A stretch of DNA of 64,000 nt from Flavobacterium sp. AED. GTDB taxonomy: Bacteria > Bacteroidota > Bacteroidia > Flavobacteriales > Flavobacteriaceae. The stretch is taken from NCBI RefSeq assembly GCF_000812945.1, contig NZ_JSYM01000003.1:395918-459917 (forward strand), written 5' to 3'. A program made the translations under genes and the position numbers. How positions within the stretch are numbered: the first letter of the stretch is position 1; the number at the start of each line of letters is the position of its first letter. A model generated the notes under the pieces. That model ran no database searches and had not been told where the DNA came from. It saw only the letters and a program-made list of their open reading frames with translations. Of this stretch, positions 8,551-16,775 are shown one piece after another.

Positions 8551-9528
8551 CTAATTCATATGAATTTCATGTGTTGCCGTATTGGCCATTTGTGTTACGG
8601 CAGGTAATAATTCCTGAATAAATGAAGTCATGTGAGGTAAATCCATAACTTTAAATTCATCCGAAACATGATGGTAGAATTCGAAATTTTCAAAATCGAA
8701 AGTACTAACAGACTGGCAAGGGACCTTGAAAACATTGTAAAAAGAATAATTATCTGACCTGTAAAACAATTGATATTCGGCTTCTTTTGGTAGAAAACCA
8801 ATCGTGTTTTTTCCTGTATATTCATTGATTTTACCTGCCATATTCGATTTGTCAAAACCGGTAATATACGCCAGATAATCTCTTTTCATTGGCACTCCTA
8901 TCATCTCAATATTGAATTGTGCGTATAAATTAAAATTTTGAGCTTTTAGCTTTTTGGCTAAATGTTTAGAGCCTAACAATCCCTTTTCTTCACCAGCAAA
9001 GAACACAAAAAGAATACTCCTTTTATTGTTTTTAGCACTACTGAAATATTTTGCCATTTCAGCAACTGCTGTTGTTCCCGAAGCATCATCATTCGCACCA
9101 TTATTTATAAAATCTCCATTTACCCCTTTTTTATCGATTCCTATATGATCATAATGTCCGCTAATAATAACGAATTCATTTTTTAGTACAGGATCGTTTC
9201 CTTCAACAAAACCGACGATATTAAAAGCAGGTTCTTTGAAATTTGATAACGTATCGCGATAACTGGAAAAATAAGGCTTAACATTATTGTCTTTGAAAAA
9301 CTGTTCCAAATAATCTGCGGCTTTCACCATTCCTTTTGTTCCGGTTTCTCTGCCTTCCAATTCATCCGAAGTCAAGTATTTCAACGTTTCCGCAACATCA
9401 CTTTCTTTGACTCTATATTCAGACAGCTCTAATTTTAATCGGGTATCGTTTGTAGCTTGAGCTGTGATAGGAGAATTTCGTACGCATCCGAACAGAACTA
9501 ACGGTAGCAGTAAAAATCTGTTTTTCAT
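8551..9528 (-). CDS. M28-family metallopeptidase lipoprotein
   Basis: A 325-residue zinc peptidase of the M28 (aminopeptidase Y/glutaminyl cyclase-like) family. A lipoprotein signal with lipobox LFGC (Cys15) anchors it in the cell envelope. Metal-site residues are visible: His125 and Asp127 in SGHYDHIG, Asp148 in GANDDASG, the Glu pair at 180-181 in FFAGEEKG, and a late His in YHHVSDEF. An open frame extends upstream to 9585, but ATG 9528 gives a clean lipoprotein signal peptide. It is last in the minus-strand run from 13379, 61 bases after the LysE-like gene. Confidence 0.88.
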   Translation of the reverse strand: MKNRFLLLPLVLFGCVRNSPITAQATNDTRLKLELSEYRVKESDVAETLKYLTSDELEGRETGTKGMVKAADYLEQFFKDNNVKPYFSSYRDTLSNFKEPAFNIVGFVEGNDPVLKNEFVIISGHYDHIGIDKKGVNGDFINNGANDDASGTTAVAEMAKYFSSAKNNKRSILFVFFAGEEKGLLGSKHLAKKLKAQNFNLYAQFNIEMIGVPMKRDYLAYITGFDKSNMAGKINEYTGKNTIGFLPKEAEYQLFYRSDNYSFYNVFKVPCQSVSTFDFENFEFYHHVSDEFKVMDLPHMTSFIQELLPAVTQMANTATHEIHMN

Positions 9529-9589
9529 AGTTAATAATTCTTTGGTTAAAAGAAGCAATATCCTTATTCTAATTAATAGGATCAAAATC

Positions 9590-10231
9590 TTATTTCTTAT
9601 AATATTTTTTGTAGACAGTATACATTTGAATAAGAGCTAAAACTACAAAAAATAACGGAATAATTACGGGTACTATATATCTTGAAAAACTAGCCGTGTT
9701 TTGGGAAAACAAATTTAGAATAATTACTAAAGCCAGCATTCCAAAAAATGTCCCTACCAAAGTCCCAAAAACGTAATAATATTTAAGTCTTTTCTCGATA
9801 GCAATATAATTTCCATTAATCAAATAGAGATTCCATCCCGTCCAGAATGGCACTTGAAGAAAATTGATACCATTCAAAAACACACCGATAAGAAAAGGCG
9901 AATATTCTATAAACTTCTCTAAATCGTTATGATTTTCTACGGTTTGATTCGAATGAGCATAAAACGAATATCCCAGAAACAGCAAAAAGAAGACTGCAAA
10001 AAAATCGATAATTTTCATCAATTTTTTATTGTTTACCAATTGATTTGCAAAAATCAACGTGAAGTAAATTACAAAAACCTCAACCGAAATAACGCCCAAC
10101 AAATAAAAAATCAAACTATTAATTCCTAATTCAGAATAAATTTCGAATCCAATAATATTTAAATATCCCAGTGGAACTGAGCCAAGAAAACTCACCAAGA
10201 AACCAACGAGAATATTTTTTATAACTTTCAT
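9590..10231 (-). CDS. LysE-like multi-pass membrane protein
   Basis: A 213-residue, strongly hydrophobic protein with about six transmembrane segments. The N-terminal GFLVSFLGSVPLGYLNIIGF resembles the first helix and proline-containing motif of LysE/RhtB-type exporters, and VPFWTGWNLYLINGNYI also fits that group, but the match is loose. It probably exports a small molecule; which one is unknown. The start codon lies four bases after the ATP-grasp stop, so the two are likely translated together and may work on the same compound. Confidence 0.6.
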   Translation of the reverse strand: MKVIKNILVGFLVSFLGSVPLGYLNIIGFEIYSELGINSLIFYLLGVISVEVFVIYFTLIFANQLVNNKKLMKIIDFFAVFFLLFLGYSFYAHSNQTVENHNDLEKFIEYSPFLIGVFLNGINFLQVPFWTGWNLYLINGNYIAIEKRLKYYYVFGTLVGTFFGMLALVIILNLFSQNTASFSRYIVPVIIPLFFVVLALIQMYTVYKKYYKK

Positions 10232-10235
10232 TTTA

Positions 10236-11270
10236 TTAGAAATTTACTATTCTATTGCTTTGCTCTACATGCAAACGATATTCTTTCATCCCTTCCTTGT
10301 GGGACAAATACGGATTTCCGGCTTTATGATTTTCAACACTTATTTCATACATATACGTAATATGCCGAGCAAGTTCTTTCCACGCAAATAGCAACGAATG
10401 TTTTGGATCATAAATATGCGTAGGTTCACTTGCAGCTCCATTCAACTCAACAATAGCACAATTTTTCCCTTCTTCTAAATCTTCGAAAGTAGTGTACATC
10501 ACATCCAATCTTCCGAAATAGAAACCCGGAATTTGCAAACACATTTCATTGATGCTTTCATTTAATTTTGGGGTTATCCAATGGCTTCCATCAATAAATT
10601 TTGCGCCTCGTGCGTGATTTCCGTACGGAACCAAATTTAGTTTTTCTCCTTTTGGCAAAACCTCCAATAATTTCTTACCGTATTCTTGTTGCAATACTTT
10701 AAGCTGTAATTCGTAACGCGGGTTTTTCTTGATTAACTGTTCAATAGTTGCAATTCCATCCCCGGTGATTATTAGAAATTCTTTGGAAACTATTCCTGTT
10801 ATTTTACCCGTTTTCTCGTGTGGATAACGTACATAAAAAATGCCAACTTCATTTTCAAAAGGAATTAAATCTTGCACTACATAATCAAAATTTGCCTTTT
10901 CAGCGTATATTTTTAAATCGGCAACAGTATTTATTTTCTTGACTCCAGAACCACGCAAACCAATATCAGGTTTTGCAATCAATGGATATTTTATTCCAGA
11001 AAATTCGATTATTTTTAGAATTTCTTCCAGTGAAGTTCCTTCGATTATGAGTTCGGTTTTTGGATAATACCGCTGTGGGATTAAATCGTAGATGGCTTTT
11101 TTGGACTCCATCATAAATCCGCCATTTTTTATTGTTGGATTTGCCGCGTTAAAGAAAAAAATAGATTTTGCTTTAAGCGAATAAAATGCCCAAAGAAAAT
11201 AAATTGGAATATAAACAATCTGAAATGGCCAATATTCCCAATGCGTAATCTTATGAAAAAGTAATTTCAA
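10236..11270 (-). CDS. ATP-grasp ligase-like protein
   Basis: A 344-residue ATP-grasp protein, of the kind often labelled D-Ala-D-Ala ligase-like in Bacteroidota. ATP-grasp signatures are PLIAKPDIGLRGSGVKKI (phosphate loop), YVVQDLIPFENEVGIFYVRY, GRLDVMYTTFED and the metal-binding IVELNGAASEP. The N-terminal 50 residues include a hydrophobic stretch (WPFQIVYIPIYFLWAFYSL), suggesting membrane association, which is unusual for Ddl. It is probably a carboxylate-amine or carboxylate-thiol ligase of unknown substrate. The NRDE gene precedes it by 11 bases and the LysE-like gene follows by four. Confidence 0.75.
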   Translation of the reverse strand: MKLLFHKITHWEYWPFQIVYIPIYFLWAFYSLKAKSIFFFNAANPTIKNGGFMMESKKAIYDLIPQRYYPKTELIIEGTSLEEILKIIEFSGIKYPLIAKPDIGLRGSGVKKINTVADLKIYAEKANFDYVVQDLIPFENEVGIFYVRYPHEKTGKITGIVSKEFLIITGDGIATIEQLIKKNPRYELQLKVLQQEYGKKLLEVLPKGEKLNLVPYGNHARGAKFIDGSHWITPKLNESINEMCLQIPGFYFGRLDVMYTTFEDLEEGKNCAIVELNGAASEPTHIYDPKHSLLFAWKELARHITYMYEISVENHKAGNPYLSHKEGMKEYRLHVEQSNRIVNF

Positions 11271-11281
11271 TTGAGAAAATT

Positions 11282-11992
11282 TTAAATAGTGATAAATGAG
11301 GTCTTATGCTCTTTTTGTGCAATCAAATCGCAATGCAATATAGCGACTTTATTTTTTTCGATTACAGATTGGGTAATACTTAAGGTTTTCATTTCGTCAT
11401 TCCGATTGATAACCAATCCGTTTTCTTGATTTTCCTCTTCGGTATAGCGATGAAAATGAAGCATCTCTGTTTCAGATATTTCTGGATTTGCATCCAAAAA
11501 AGTATAAAACCAATTTGTACGTTTCTCCCGAATTGCCGCTGGATACAATGTTGACGAAGACCAAATATGATTTTTATGAATATCTAAAGGAGTCGTTTCT
11601 TTTTGACTTCCATTCCATCGCAATTGAAACAGCTCCTTATTTTGAAATAAAACTAATGTAAAAGGTTCTATGTTTTCCAAATCAATTTCGTTCCAAAAAT
11701 CCTTCGGCGATAAACTGCTAATAACATCTAGCACAATTAGACCACGACTTTTCCTGTAAGGAAGTACTACTTTGTGTTTTTCGTCAGCACCATTTAATAA
11801 AACTAAAACAGTTCCATTTGCATCGACAACAAACCAAGTTCCACCAGCTTTTGGGTCTTTTGGAAAAATGACATTCTTGCCTTTTAAGGTATAATCTCTG
11901 GGTGGTATTGCAGACGGTCTAATTACTTTTTCATCTCGATTTGAGGTAATGATTATCCTATCATGGACATGAACAAAACTTACTGTGCACAT
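11282..11992 (-). CDS. NRDE (TANGO2-like) family protein
   Basis: A 236-residue member of the NRDE/TANGO2 family, named for the NRDE motif, here residues 18-21 (ITSNRDE). The family begins with a conserved Met-Cys; MCTVSF is seen here, so Cys2 could be an N-terminal nucleophile after Met removal. GGTWFVVDANGTVLVLLNG is also typical. Animal TANGO2 homologues have been linked to haem trafficking; the bacterial role is unclear. Its start lies 13 bases inside the 3' end of the DinB gene, so the two are probably translationally coupled. Confidence 0.82.
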   Translation of the reverse strand: MCTVSFVHVHDRIIITSNRDEKVIRPSAIPPRDYTLKGKNVIFPKDPKAGGTWFVVDANGTVLVLLNGADEKHKVVLPYRKSRGLIVLDVISSLSPKDFWNEIDLENIEPFTLVLFQNKELFQLRWNGSQKETTPLDIHKNHIWSSSTLYPAAIREKRTNWFYTFLDANPEISETEMLHFHRYTEEENQENGLVINRNDEMKTLSITQSVIEKNKVAILHCDLIAQKEHKTSFITI

Positions 11993-12468
11993 TGATTCCT
12001 GTATTCAATTGTAGAACGGGCAACTCCAAAATTCTCATCGACCGTAATATTTTCACATTTTAAAATAGCCACTTTTATCAGTGCCTGATGATGAATACAA
12101 TGTTCTAAATTATAAAGCAATTCTCTATAATAATTACTTTGAATTCGGATTTCTTCACCGTCAATCACTTGTTGTAAATCGATATTTTTATTCTCTTTTT
12201 CAAGATTATTTTTAATTTCTAAAATATGATGAATCGCATAATTCATATCAGTTTGGATTAATACATTACGTTCTCTTTTATCGTAATTCACAATCCCTAA
12301 ATCGTATTGATTCTCGAGGCATTGAAACATTTCGATAATATGCCTCGTGTGTTCACCTATACTGGCATTACTCAATTCAGCACATGGGTTTGAGTAATCC
12401 TTTTTCGATAATTGATTGAGTAAATCAATCAATTCGTTTAGACTATTAGTAATAGAAGGTATCAGCAT
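11980..12468 (-). CDS. DinB/YfiT-family protein
   Basis: A 162-residue four-helix protein of the DinB/YfiT superfamily. Likely metal ligands are His40 and/or His43 (GEHTRHIIEMF) and His123, 126 and 127 (LEHCIHHQALI). Members include thiol-dependent S-transferases such as bacillithiol transferase, as well as many proteins of unknown role; the substrate cannot be told here. It overlaps the NRDE gene and starts one base before the DoxX stop, inside a compact operon. Confidence 0.75.
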   Translation of the reverse strand: MLIPSITNSLNELIDLLNQLSKKDYSNPCAELSNASIGEHTRHIIEMFQCLENQYDLGIVNYDKRERNVLIQTDMNYAIHHILEIKNNLEKENKNIDLQQVIDGEEIRIQSNYYRELLYNLEHCIHHQALIKVAILKCENITVDENFGVARSTIEYRNQCAQ

Positions 12469-12469
12469 A

Positions 12470-12859
12470 TTATCGTTTTAATTTTAACAAATTTGACAGT
12501 TTATCTCTATTTAAAAAGATCAAAGTAAGACAACTAAATAAGGTTATGTTAGCCAACGCAAATAGTGTTCCACCATCTCCCTCGACTTCAATTCCAAGAA
12601 CAAACAGGTGCGAAAGAATAGCACCAACCATTATTCCGGAACCCAGTAATGCACCCTGCAATGTAGTTCTAGGCATTAAAATTAGAATTACAGTAATCAA
12701 TTCTAAAATTCCAGTACCAATTCTTCCATAAGGTTCCACTCCCAAAGTACTAAAAATATAAATACTTTCTTCAGCTCCAGTAAATTTAAAATATAACGTT
12801 TGTGATAAAATTACTGCAACTGCAATCCGTAAAATCCAAGATAAAATAGTTGTTTTCAT
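12470..12859 (-). CDS. DoxX-like membrane protein
   Basis: A 129-residue protein with four predicted transmembrane helices and the DoxX-like pattern: LRIAVAVILSQTLYFKFTGA near the N-terminus, GILELITVILILMP in the second helix, GALLGSGIMVGAILSHLFVL in the third. DoxX relatives are small inner-membrane proteins tied to quinone or sulfur redox and oxidative stress; the exact function is unknown. It lies between the YHS gene (ten bases upstream) and the DinB gene (one base downstream). Confidence 0.75.
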   Translation of the reverse strand: MKTTILSWILRIAVAVILSQTLYFKFTGAEESIYIFSTLGVEPYGRIGTGILELITVILILMPRTTLQGALLGSGIMVGAILSHLFVLGIEVEGDGGTLFALANITLFSCLTLIFLNRDKLSNLLKLKR

Positions 12860-12869
12860 GATTACTGTT

Positions 12870-13379
12870 TTATTTGATTATTTTTTTCCAATTACTCTCT
12901 GCTTTTGACTTTAAATTAGCTTGGTCTTTATTCCAACTTTTCAATGTATTATTGAAATAAGCATTATAAAATAAATATAATTTTTCGTCAATAATTTTAA
13001 AAGTATCTGGGTTAATCTCGACTTTTTCTCCTGAGTCCCCCATCGCATAAGCGCACCAACCTCCAAATTGTGGTTCATATTTCAAAGGATTTTTTAAGAA
13101 ATACTCTTTATTTACAGGCATTGAAAAATTATATGTCACCCCTTCGTATGTTGCTGTCAGTTCTTTTTTTCCCTTTACGGCTTTCCCTTGTTTAAAATAA
13201 GCTACTGGATCGTAGCCTTGTATGGCAACTTTACGTTCTAAATTGAAATGAGTTAATCGACTATTTTCGGTTTGCGCAAATGTTGATAATGAAATAAAGA
13301 CAACAAATAGATATAGAATCTGTTTTTTGCTTACAAGTTTAAAACTATTTTTTTGGCCTTTGTGATTTTTTGACTTCAT
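12870..13379 (-). CDS. Exported YHS-domain protein
   Basis: A 169-residue protein with an N-terminal hydrophobic segment (ILYLFVVFISLSTFAQ) that looks like a signal peptide, followed by a YHS domain: AIQGYDPVAYFKQGKAVKG, then VTYNFSM, NKEYFLKNPLKYEPQFGGWC. YHS domains are small metal-linked modules seen in copper and haem proteins; in exported stand-alone form the role is unknown. It is the first gene of the minus-strand run, with a promoter-like motif 42 bases upstream. Confidence 0.78.
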   Translation of the reverse strand: MKSKNHKGQKNSFKLVSKKQILYLFVVFISLSTFAQTENSRLTHFNLERKVAIQGYDPVAYFKQGKAVKGKKELTATYEGVTYNFSMPVNKEYFLKNPLKYEPQFGGWCAYAMGDSGEKVEINPDTFKIIDEKLYLFYNAYFNNTLKSWNKDQANLKSKAESNWKKIIK

Positions 13380-13420
13380 TGTATTTTAATTTAAAAATGA
13401 TACTTCGTTTATTTCTTAAA

Positions 13421-13428
13421 CAAAGATA
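13421..13428 (-). promoter_or_regulatory. -7 promoter element for the YHS operon
   Basis: On the minus strand this reads TATCTTTG, matching TAnnTTTG, about 42 bases upstream of the YHS start codon. A TTGT-N10-ACAA inverted repeat lies just upstream at 13447-13464, in the position expected for an activator. This suggests the operon has its own promoter separate from the Crp/Fnr gene. Confidence 0.4.
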
Positions 13429-13486
13429 TTTAGAATCAAAAAAGCCATTTGTCAGCTACTTTACAATAGATACGAAATAATTGAAA

Positions 13487-14164
13487 CTACAGTTTTGAAA
13501 TGTCCGAGATAATGATTTCTTTTCGGTTATAAATCAGTGTTCCGTTAGTTTCCATTTCATTTAGCAATTGAGTCGCAGTCTGTCTTGAAGTACAAATAAT
13601 CTGTGCAATGTCATTTTGTGTGAGATAATTTTCAATCACGACTTTATTATCTACTCTTTTACCTTCTTTTTCAGCCCAATCTTTTAGAAACTGAAACAAT
13701 CTGGTTTTTGCATCTTTAGAAATCAAATTAGAATAACTATTCTTGATGCGTTTCATTTTTAAACCTACAAATTTGGTATAAGAAAGTGCCAAACTAGGAT
13801 TTCGCAACAATAAATCCTCGAAATCTGACATTAGAAAGCTACAAATAGCCACATCATCAGAAAGTACTTTTGCATATTCATTTGCTTCATCATCGGCTTC
13901 TAAAGTCAGTTCCCCGAATAAATCCCCTTTTTGAATAATATCTTTTATCGTTTCATTTCCTTCTTCATCAACTGCTACAATTTTGATATTCCCTTTTTTC
14001 AGCAGAAAAATCCTTGGCACATCCGAAGAAGAAAAATAAATAATTTCGCCTTTTTTCGCTTTTTTAAAACCGGTAATAATGCACAATTGTTTGATTTGTC
14101 CAAAACTCAATGTTCGAAACAATTTGTGATCGCGCAAATACCAATATTTTAAATCTTCGTACAT
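13487..14164 (-). CDS. Crp/Fnr-family transcriptional regulator
   Basis: A 225-residue regulator with an N-terminal cyclic-nucleotide-binding beta-roll (for example KGEIIYFSSSDVPRIFLLKKG, then GDLFGELTLE) and a C-terminal winged helix (YLTQNDIAQIICTSRQTATQLLNEME). The roll lacks the canonical RxS cAMP-binding arginine pattern and there is no FNR-type cysteine cluster, so the effector is unknown. An open frame reaches 14224, but that would start inside the terminator hairpin; ATG 14164 (MYEDLKYWYL) is preferred. It is co-directional with the YHS operon, 107 bases away. Confidence 0.87.
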   Translation of the reverse strand: MYEDLKYWYLRDHKLFRTLSFGQIKQLCIITGFKKAKKGEIIYFSSSDVPRIFLLKKGNIKIVAVDEEGNETIKDIIQKGDLFGELTLEADDEANEYAKVLSDDVAICSFLMSDFEDLLLRNPSLALSYTKFVGLKMKRIKNSYSNLISKDAKTRLFQFLKDWAEKEGKRVDNKVVIENYLTQNDIAQIICTSRQTATQLLNEMETNGTLIYNRKEIIISDISKL

Positions 14165-14202
14165 GAAAGTAATTGTTTCAGTAAATGTATTAAAAAAATG
14201 AC

Positions 14203-14244
14203 TTAAAAAACAAAACCCTTTCAAATCATAACTTGAAAGGGTTT
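14203..14244 (-). terminator. Terminator of the acyl-CoA dehydrogenase gene
   Basis: A perfect 12-bp stem, AAACCCTTTCAA (14213-14224) with TTGAAAGGGTTT (14233-14244), has an 8-base loop and is followed on the minus strand by TTTTGTTTTTT. It is placed after the acyl-CoA dehydrogenase stop and before the Crp/Fnr gene. Confidence 0.88.
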
Positions 14245-14265
14245 AAAAATTTAATACAATTTTAT

Positions 14266-15405
14266 CTACGAAACTAATGTTCTTGAAATCACAATACGCT
14301 GAATTTCAGAAGTCCCCTCATATATTTGAGTGATTTTGGCATCACGCATCATACGTTCTACATGATACTCGGCAACATAGCCATTCCCACCGTGAATTTG
14401 AACTGCTTCAATAGTCGTATCCATAGCGGTTTGTGAAGCAAATAACTTAGCCATTGCTCCAGATTGAGAAATATCCATTCCCAAGTCTTTTTCAGATGCC
14501 GCTTTAAAACACAACATTCTGGCAGCCATAATTTGAGTTGCCATATCCGCTAATTTAAAAGCAATCGCTTGGTGTTTGAAAATTTCTTTCCCAAAAGCTT
14601 TACGTTCTTGAGAATATTTCAAAGCCAACTCATAAGCACCAGTGGCAATTCCCAATGCTTGAGAAGCAATTCCTATTCTTCCGCCGTTTAGTACACTCAT
14701 CGCAAAATTAAATCCAAATCCGTCTGCTCCAATTCGGTTTTCCTTTGGTACTTTAACATCATTAAACATTAACGAATGGGTATCTGAACCACGAATTCCC
14801 ATTTTTTTCTCTTTTGGACCAATATCAAAACCTGCCCAACCTTTTTCAACTATAAATGCATTAATTCCTTTATGTCCTTTTTCAACATCAGTTTGAGCAA
14901 TTACAATATAGGTAGATGCCGAAGATCCATTAGTAATCCAGTTCTTGGTTCCATTCAATAAATAATAATCTCCCTTATCGATTGCCGTTGTTTTTTGCGA
15001 AGTCGCATCAGAACCTGCTTCAGGCTCAGACAAACAAAAAGCGCCAATTACATCTCCTTTGGCAAGAGGAACTAAGTATTTCATTTTTTGTTCTTCATTG
15101 CAATACTTTTCTAAACCTGCACAAACCAAAGAGTTATTTACAGACATTACCACTGCCGAAGATGCATCTACTTTAGCAATTTCAGTAATCGCCAAAACAT
15201 AAGAAACGCTATCCAATCCGGAACCGCCATATTTAGGATCCACCATCATTCCTAAAAAACCAAGCTCCGCCATTTTTTTCACCTGTTCCGTTGGAAATTT
15301 AGAGAATTCATCTCTTTCAATAACACCTGGCAATAATTCGTTTTGAGCAAAATCTTTAGCTGCTTGCTGAATCATTAACTGCTCCTCGGTTAGATTAAAA
15401 TCCAT
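14266..15405 (-). CDS. Acyl-CoA dehydrogenase
   Basis: A 379-residue FAD enzyme that introduces the alpha-beta double bond in acyl-CoA and passes electrons to ETF. Family signatures are present: AFCLSEPEAGSDA, the WITNGS region, GGNGYVAEYHVERMMRDAKI and the catalytic base Glu363 in QIYEGTSEIQ. Length and motif spacing fit the short-chain/butyryl-CoA branch (Bcd/Acds-like), but chain-length preference is inferred. It is monocistronic, with a terminator after it and about 230 bases of AT-rich intergenic DNA before it. Confidence 0.93.
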   Translation of the reverse strand: MDFNLTEEQLMIQQAAKDFAQNELLPGVIERDEFSKFPTEQVKKMAELGFLGMMVDPKYGGSGLDSVSYVLAITEIAKVDASSAVVMSVNNSLVCAGLEKYCNEEQKMKYLVPLAKGDVIGAFCLSEPEAGSDATSQKTTAIDKGDYYLLNGTKNWITNGSSASTYIVIAQTDVEKGHKGINAFIVEKGWAGFDIGPKEKKMGIRGSDTHSLMFNDVKVPKENRIGADGFGFNFAMSVLNGGRIGIASQALGIATGAYELALKYSQERKAFGKEIFKHQAIAFKLADMATQIMAARMLCFKAASEKDLGMDISQSGAMAKLFASQTAMDTTIEAVQIHGGNGYVAEYHVERMMRDAKITQIYEGTSEIQRIVISRTLVS

Positions 15406-15612
15406 AACTATATATTGTTTATTTTATTAAAATTTCAACTCTACAAATAAAAGTAAAATTACTCAATTACAATCCTTAAATTTACAGCTTAAGAATTTTT
15501 TTTATATATTTTACTTTTCGTTTTAAAATTGACGATTGTTTTGATTTGCTTCCATTAAATTACTTTTTATTTAAAAAAAGCATCCAAAGATACTTTTTTA
15601 TTATGAAATTAC

Positions 15613-15620
15613 TAATTTTG
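15613..15620 (+). promoter_or_regulatory. -7 promoter element for anmK
   Basis: TAATTTTG fits TAnnTTTG and lies 17 bases before the anmK start codon. No TTTG is seen at the ideal upstream distance. Confidence 0.35.
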
Positions 15621-15637
15621 ATTTAGAATTTTATTCA

Positions 15638-16708
15638 ATGAAGGAAGATTACTATAACGTTATCGGAGTAATGTCAGGAACTTCGCTTGACGGAGTCGAT
15701 TTAGCACATATTCAATTTAGTGTAAAGAACAATAAATGGACTTTCGAAATTCTTGAAAGCGAAACTATTGCCTATGGTTTAAGCTGGATAAAAAGTCTAA
15801 AATCTGCGGTGGATTACTCTAAAGTACAGCTCGAAAAATTAAATCAGGATTACACCCACCTTCTCGCTTCCATTATTGCTGCTTTTATCGAAAAACATAA
15901 AATCGAAAACCTGGATGCCGTTTGTTCGCATGGACATACTATTTTACATCAACCACAGAATGGGTTTACGCTTCAAATTGGGAATTTATCCGAAATCGCT
16001 ACTTTAATTCACCAAACGGTAGTCTGCGACTTTAGAGTACAAGATGTCCAACTTGGCGGTCAAGGTGCTCCTTTAGTTCCTATTGGTGACCGAATATTAT
16101 TTCCTGAATACGATTATTGCATGAATTTAGGTGGTTTTTCGAATGTATCTTTTGAACAAGACAAGCAACGAATTGCCTTTGATATTTCACCGGTAAACAC
16201 CGTTTTAAATTTTTACGCTAATCAATTGGGATTCGATTATGATGATAAAGGGACCATTTCTAGAACTGGAAAAATCGACACTAATTTGCTACAAGAATTA
16301 AATGCTTTGGATTTTTACCAAAAAAAATATCCTAAATCATTGGGTTTTGAATTTGTAAAAGAAACCGTTTTACCTTTAATCGAAAGTTTTGAAATTACTA
16401 TTGAAGACAAATTATGCACGTTTACTGAACATGTAGCGCTACAGATTGCTTTGGCTTTGCCTAATAAAAACGGAAGTCTTTATATAACTGGCGGTGGCGC
16501 CTACAATGATTTTCTTATCGAACGTATTCAATTCTATTTACCGGAAATGAAAATCATAATTCCGTCAGCTAAAATTCTGGAATTCAAAGAAGCGTTGATT
16601 TTTGCGTTGCTTGGCGTATTAAAATTACGAGGAGAAATCAATGTTTTGAGCAGCGTTACGGGTGCTAAAATGGATCACAGCTCTGGAAATATTTATTACT
16701 CAAAATAA
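15638..16708 (+). CDS. anmK: Anhydro-N-acetylmuramic acid kinase
   Basis: This 356-residue enzyme opens and phosphorylates 1,6-anhydro-MurNAc, giving MurNAc-6-phosphate during cell-wall recycling. Hallmarks are GVMSGTSLDGVDLAHI (SGTSLDG at residues 13-19), HGHTILHQP, GGQGAPLVPIGDRILF, NLGGFSNVS and the C-terminal ITGGGAYNDFLIER. Length is typical. The etherase MurQ, usual next step, is not in this window. The amino-acid dehydrogenase gene follows 67 bases later with its own promoter-like motif. Confidence 0.95.
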   Translation: MKEDYYNVIGVMSGTSLDGVDLAHIQFSVKNNKWTFEILESETIAYGLSWIKSLKSAVDYSKVQLEKLNQDYTHLLASIIAAFIEKHKIENLDAVCSHGHTILHQPQNGFTLQIGNLSEIATLIHQTVVCDFRVQDVQLGGQGAPLVPIGDRILFPEYDYCMNLGGFSNVSFEQDKQRIAFDISPVNTVLNFYANQLGFDYDDKGTISRTGKIDTNLLQELNALDFYQKKYPKSLGFEFVKETVLPLIESFEITIEDKLCTFTEHVALQIALALPNKNGSLYITGGGAYNDFLIERIQFYLPEMKIIIPSAKILEFKEALIFALLGVLKLRGEINVLSSVTGAKMDHSSGNIYYSK

Positions 16709-16743
16709 TATCAAAAATACATAATTCGCATTATTCTATTTTT

Positions 16744-16751
16744 TATATTTG
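16744..16751 (+). promoter_or_regulatory. -7 promoter element for the amino-acid dehydrogenase gene
   Basis: TATATTTG, an exact TAnnTTTG match, lies 24 bases before the start codon at 16776. No clear -33 TTTG is present at the usual spacing. Confidence 0.45.
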
Positions 16752-16775
16752 TCAAAATTAAACATATCGCAATAA

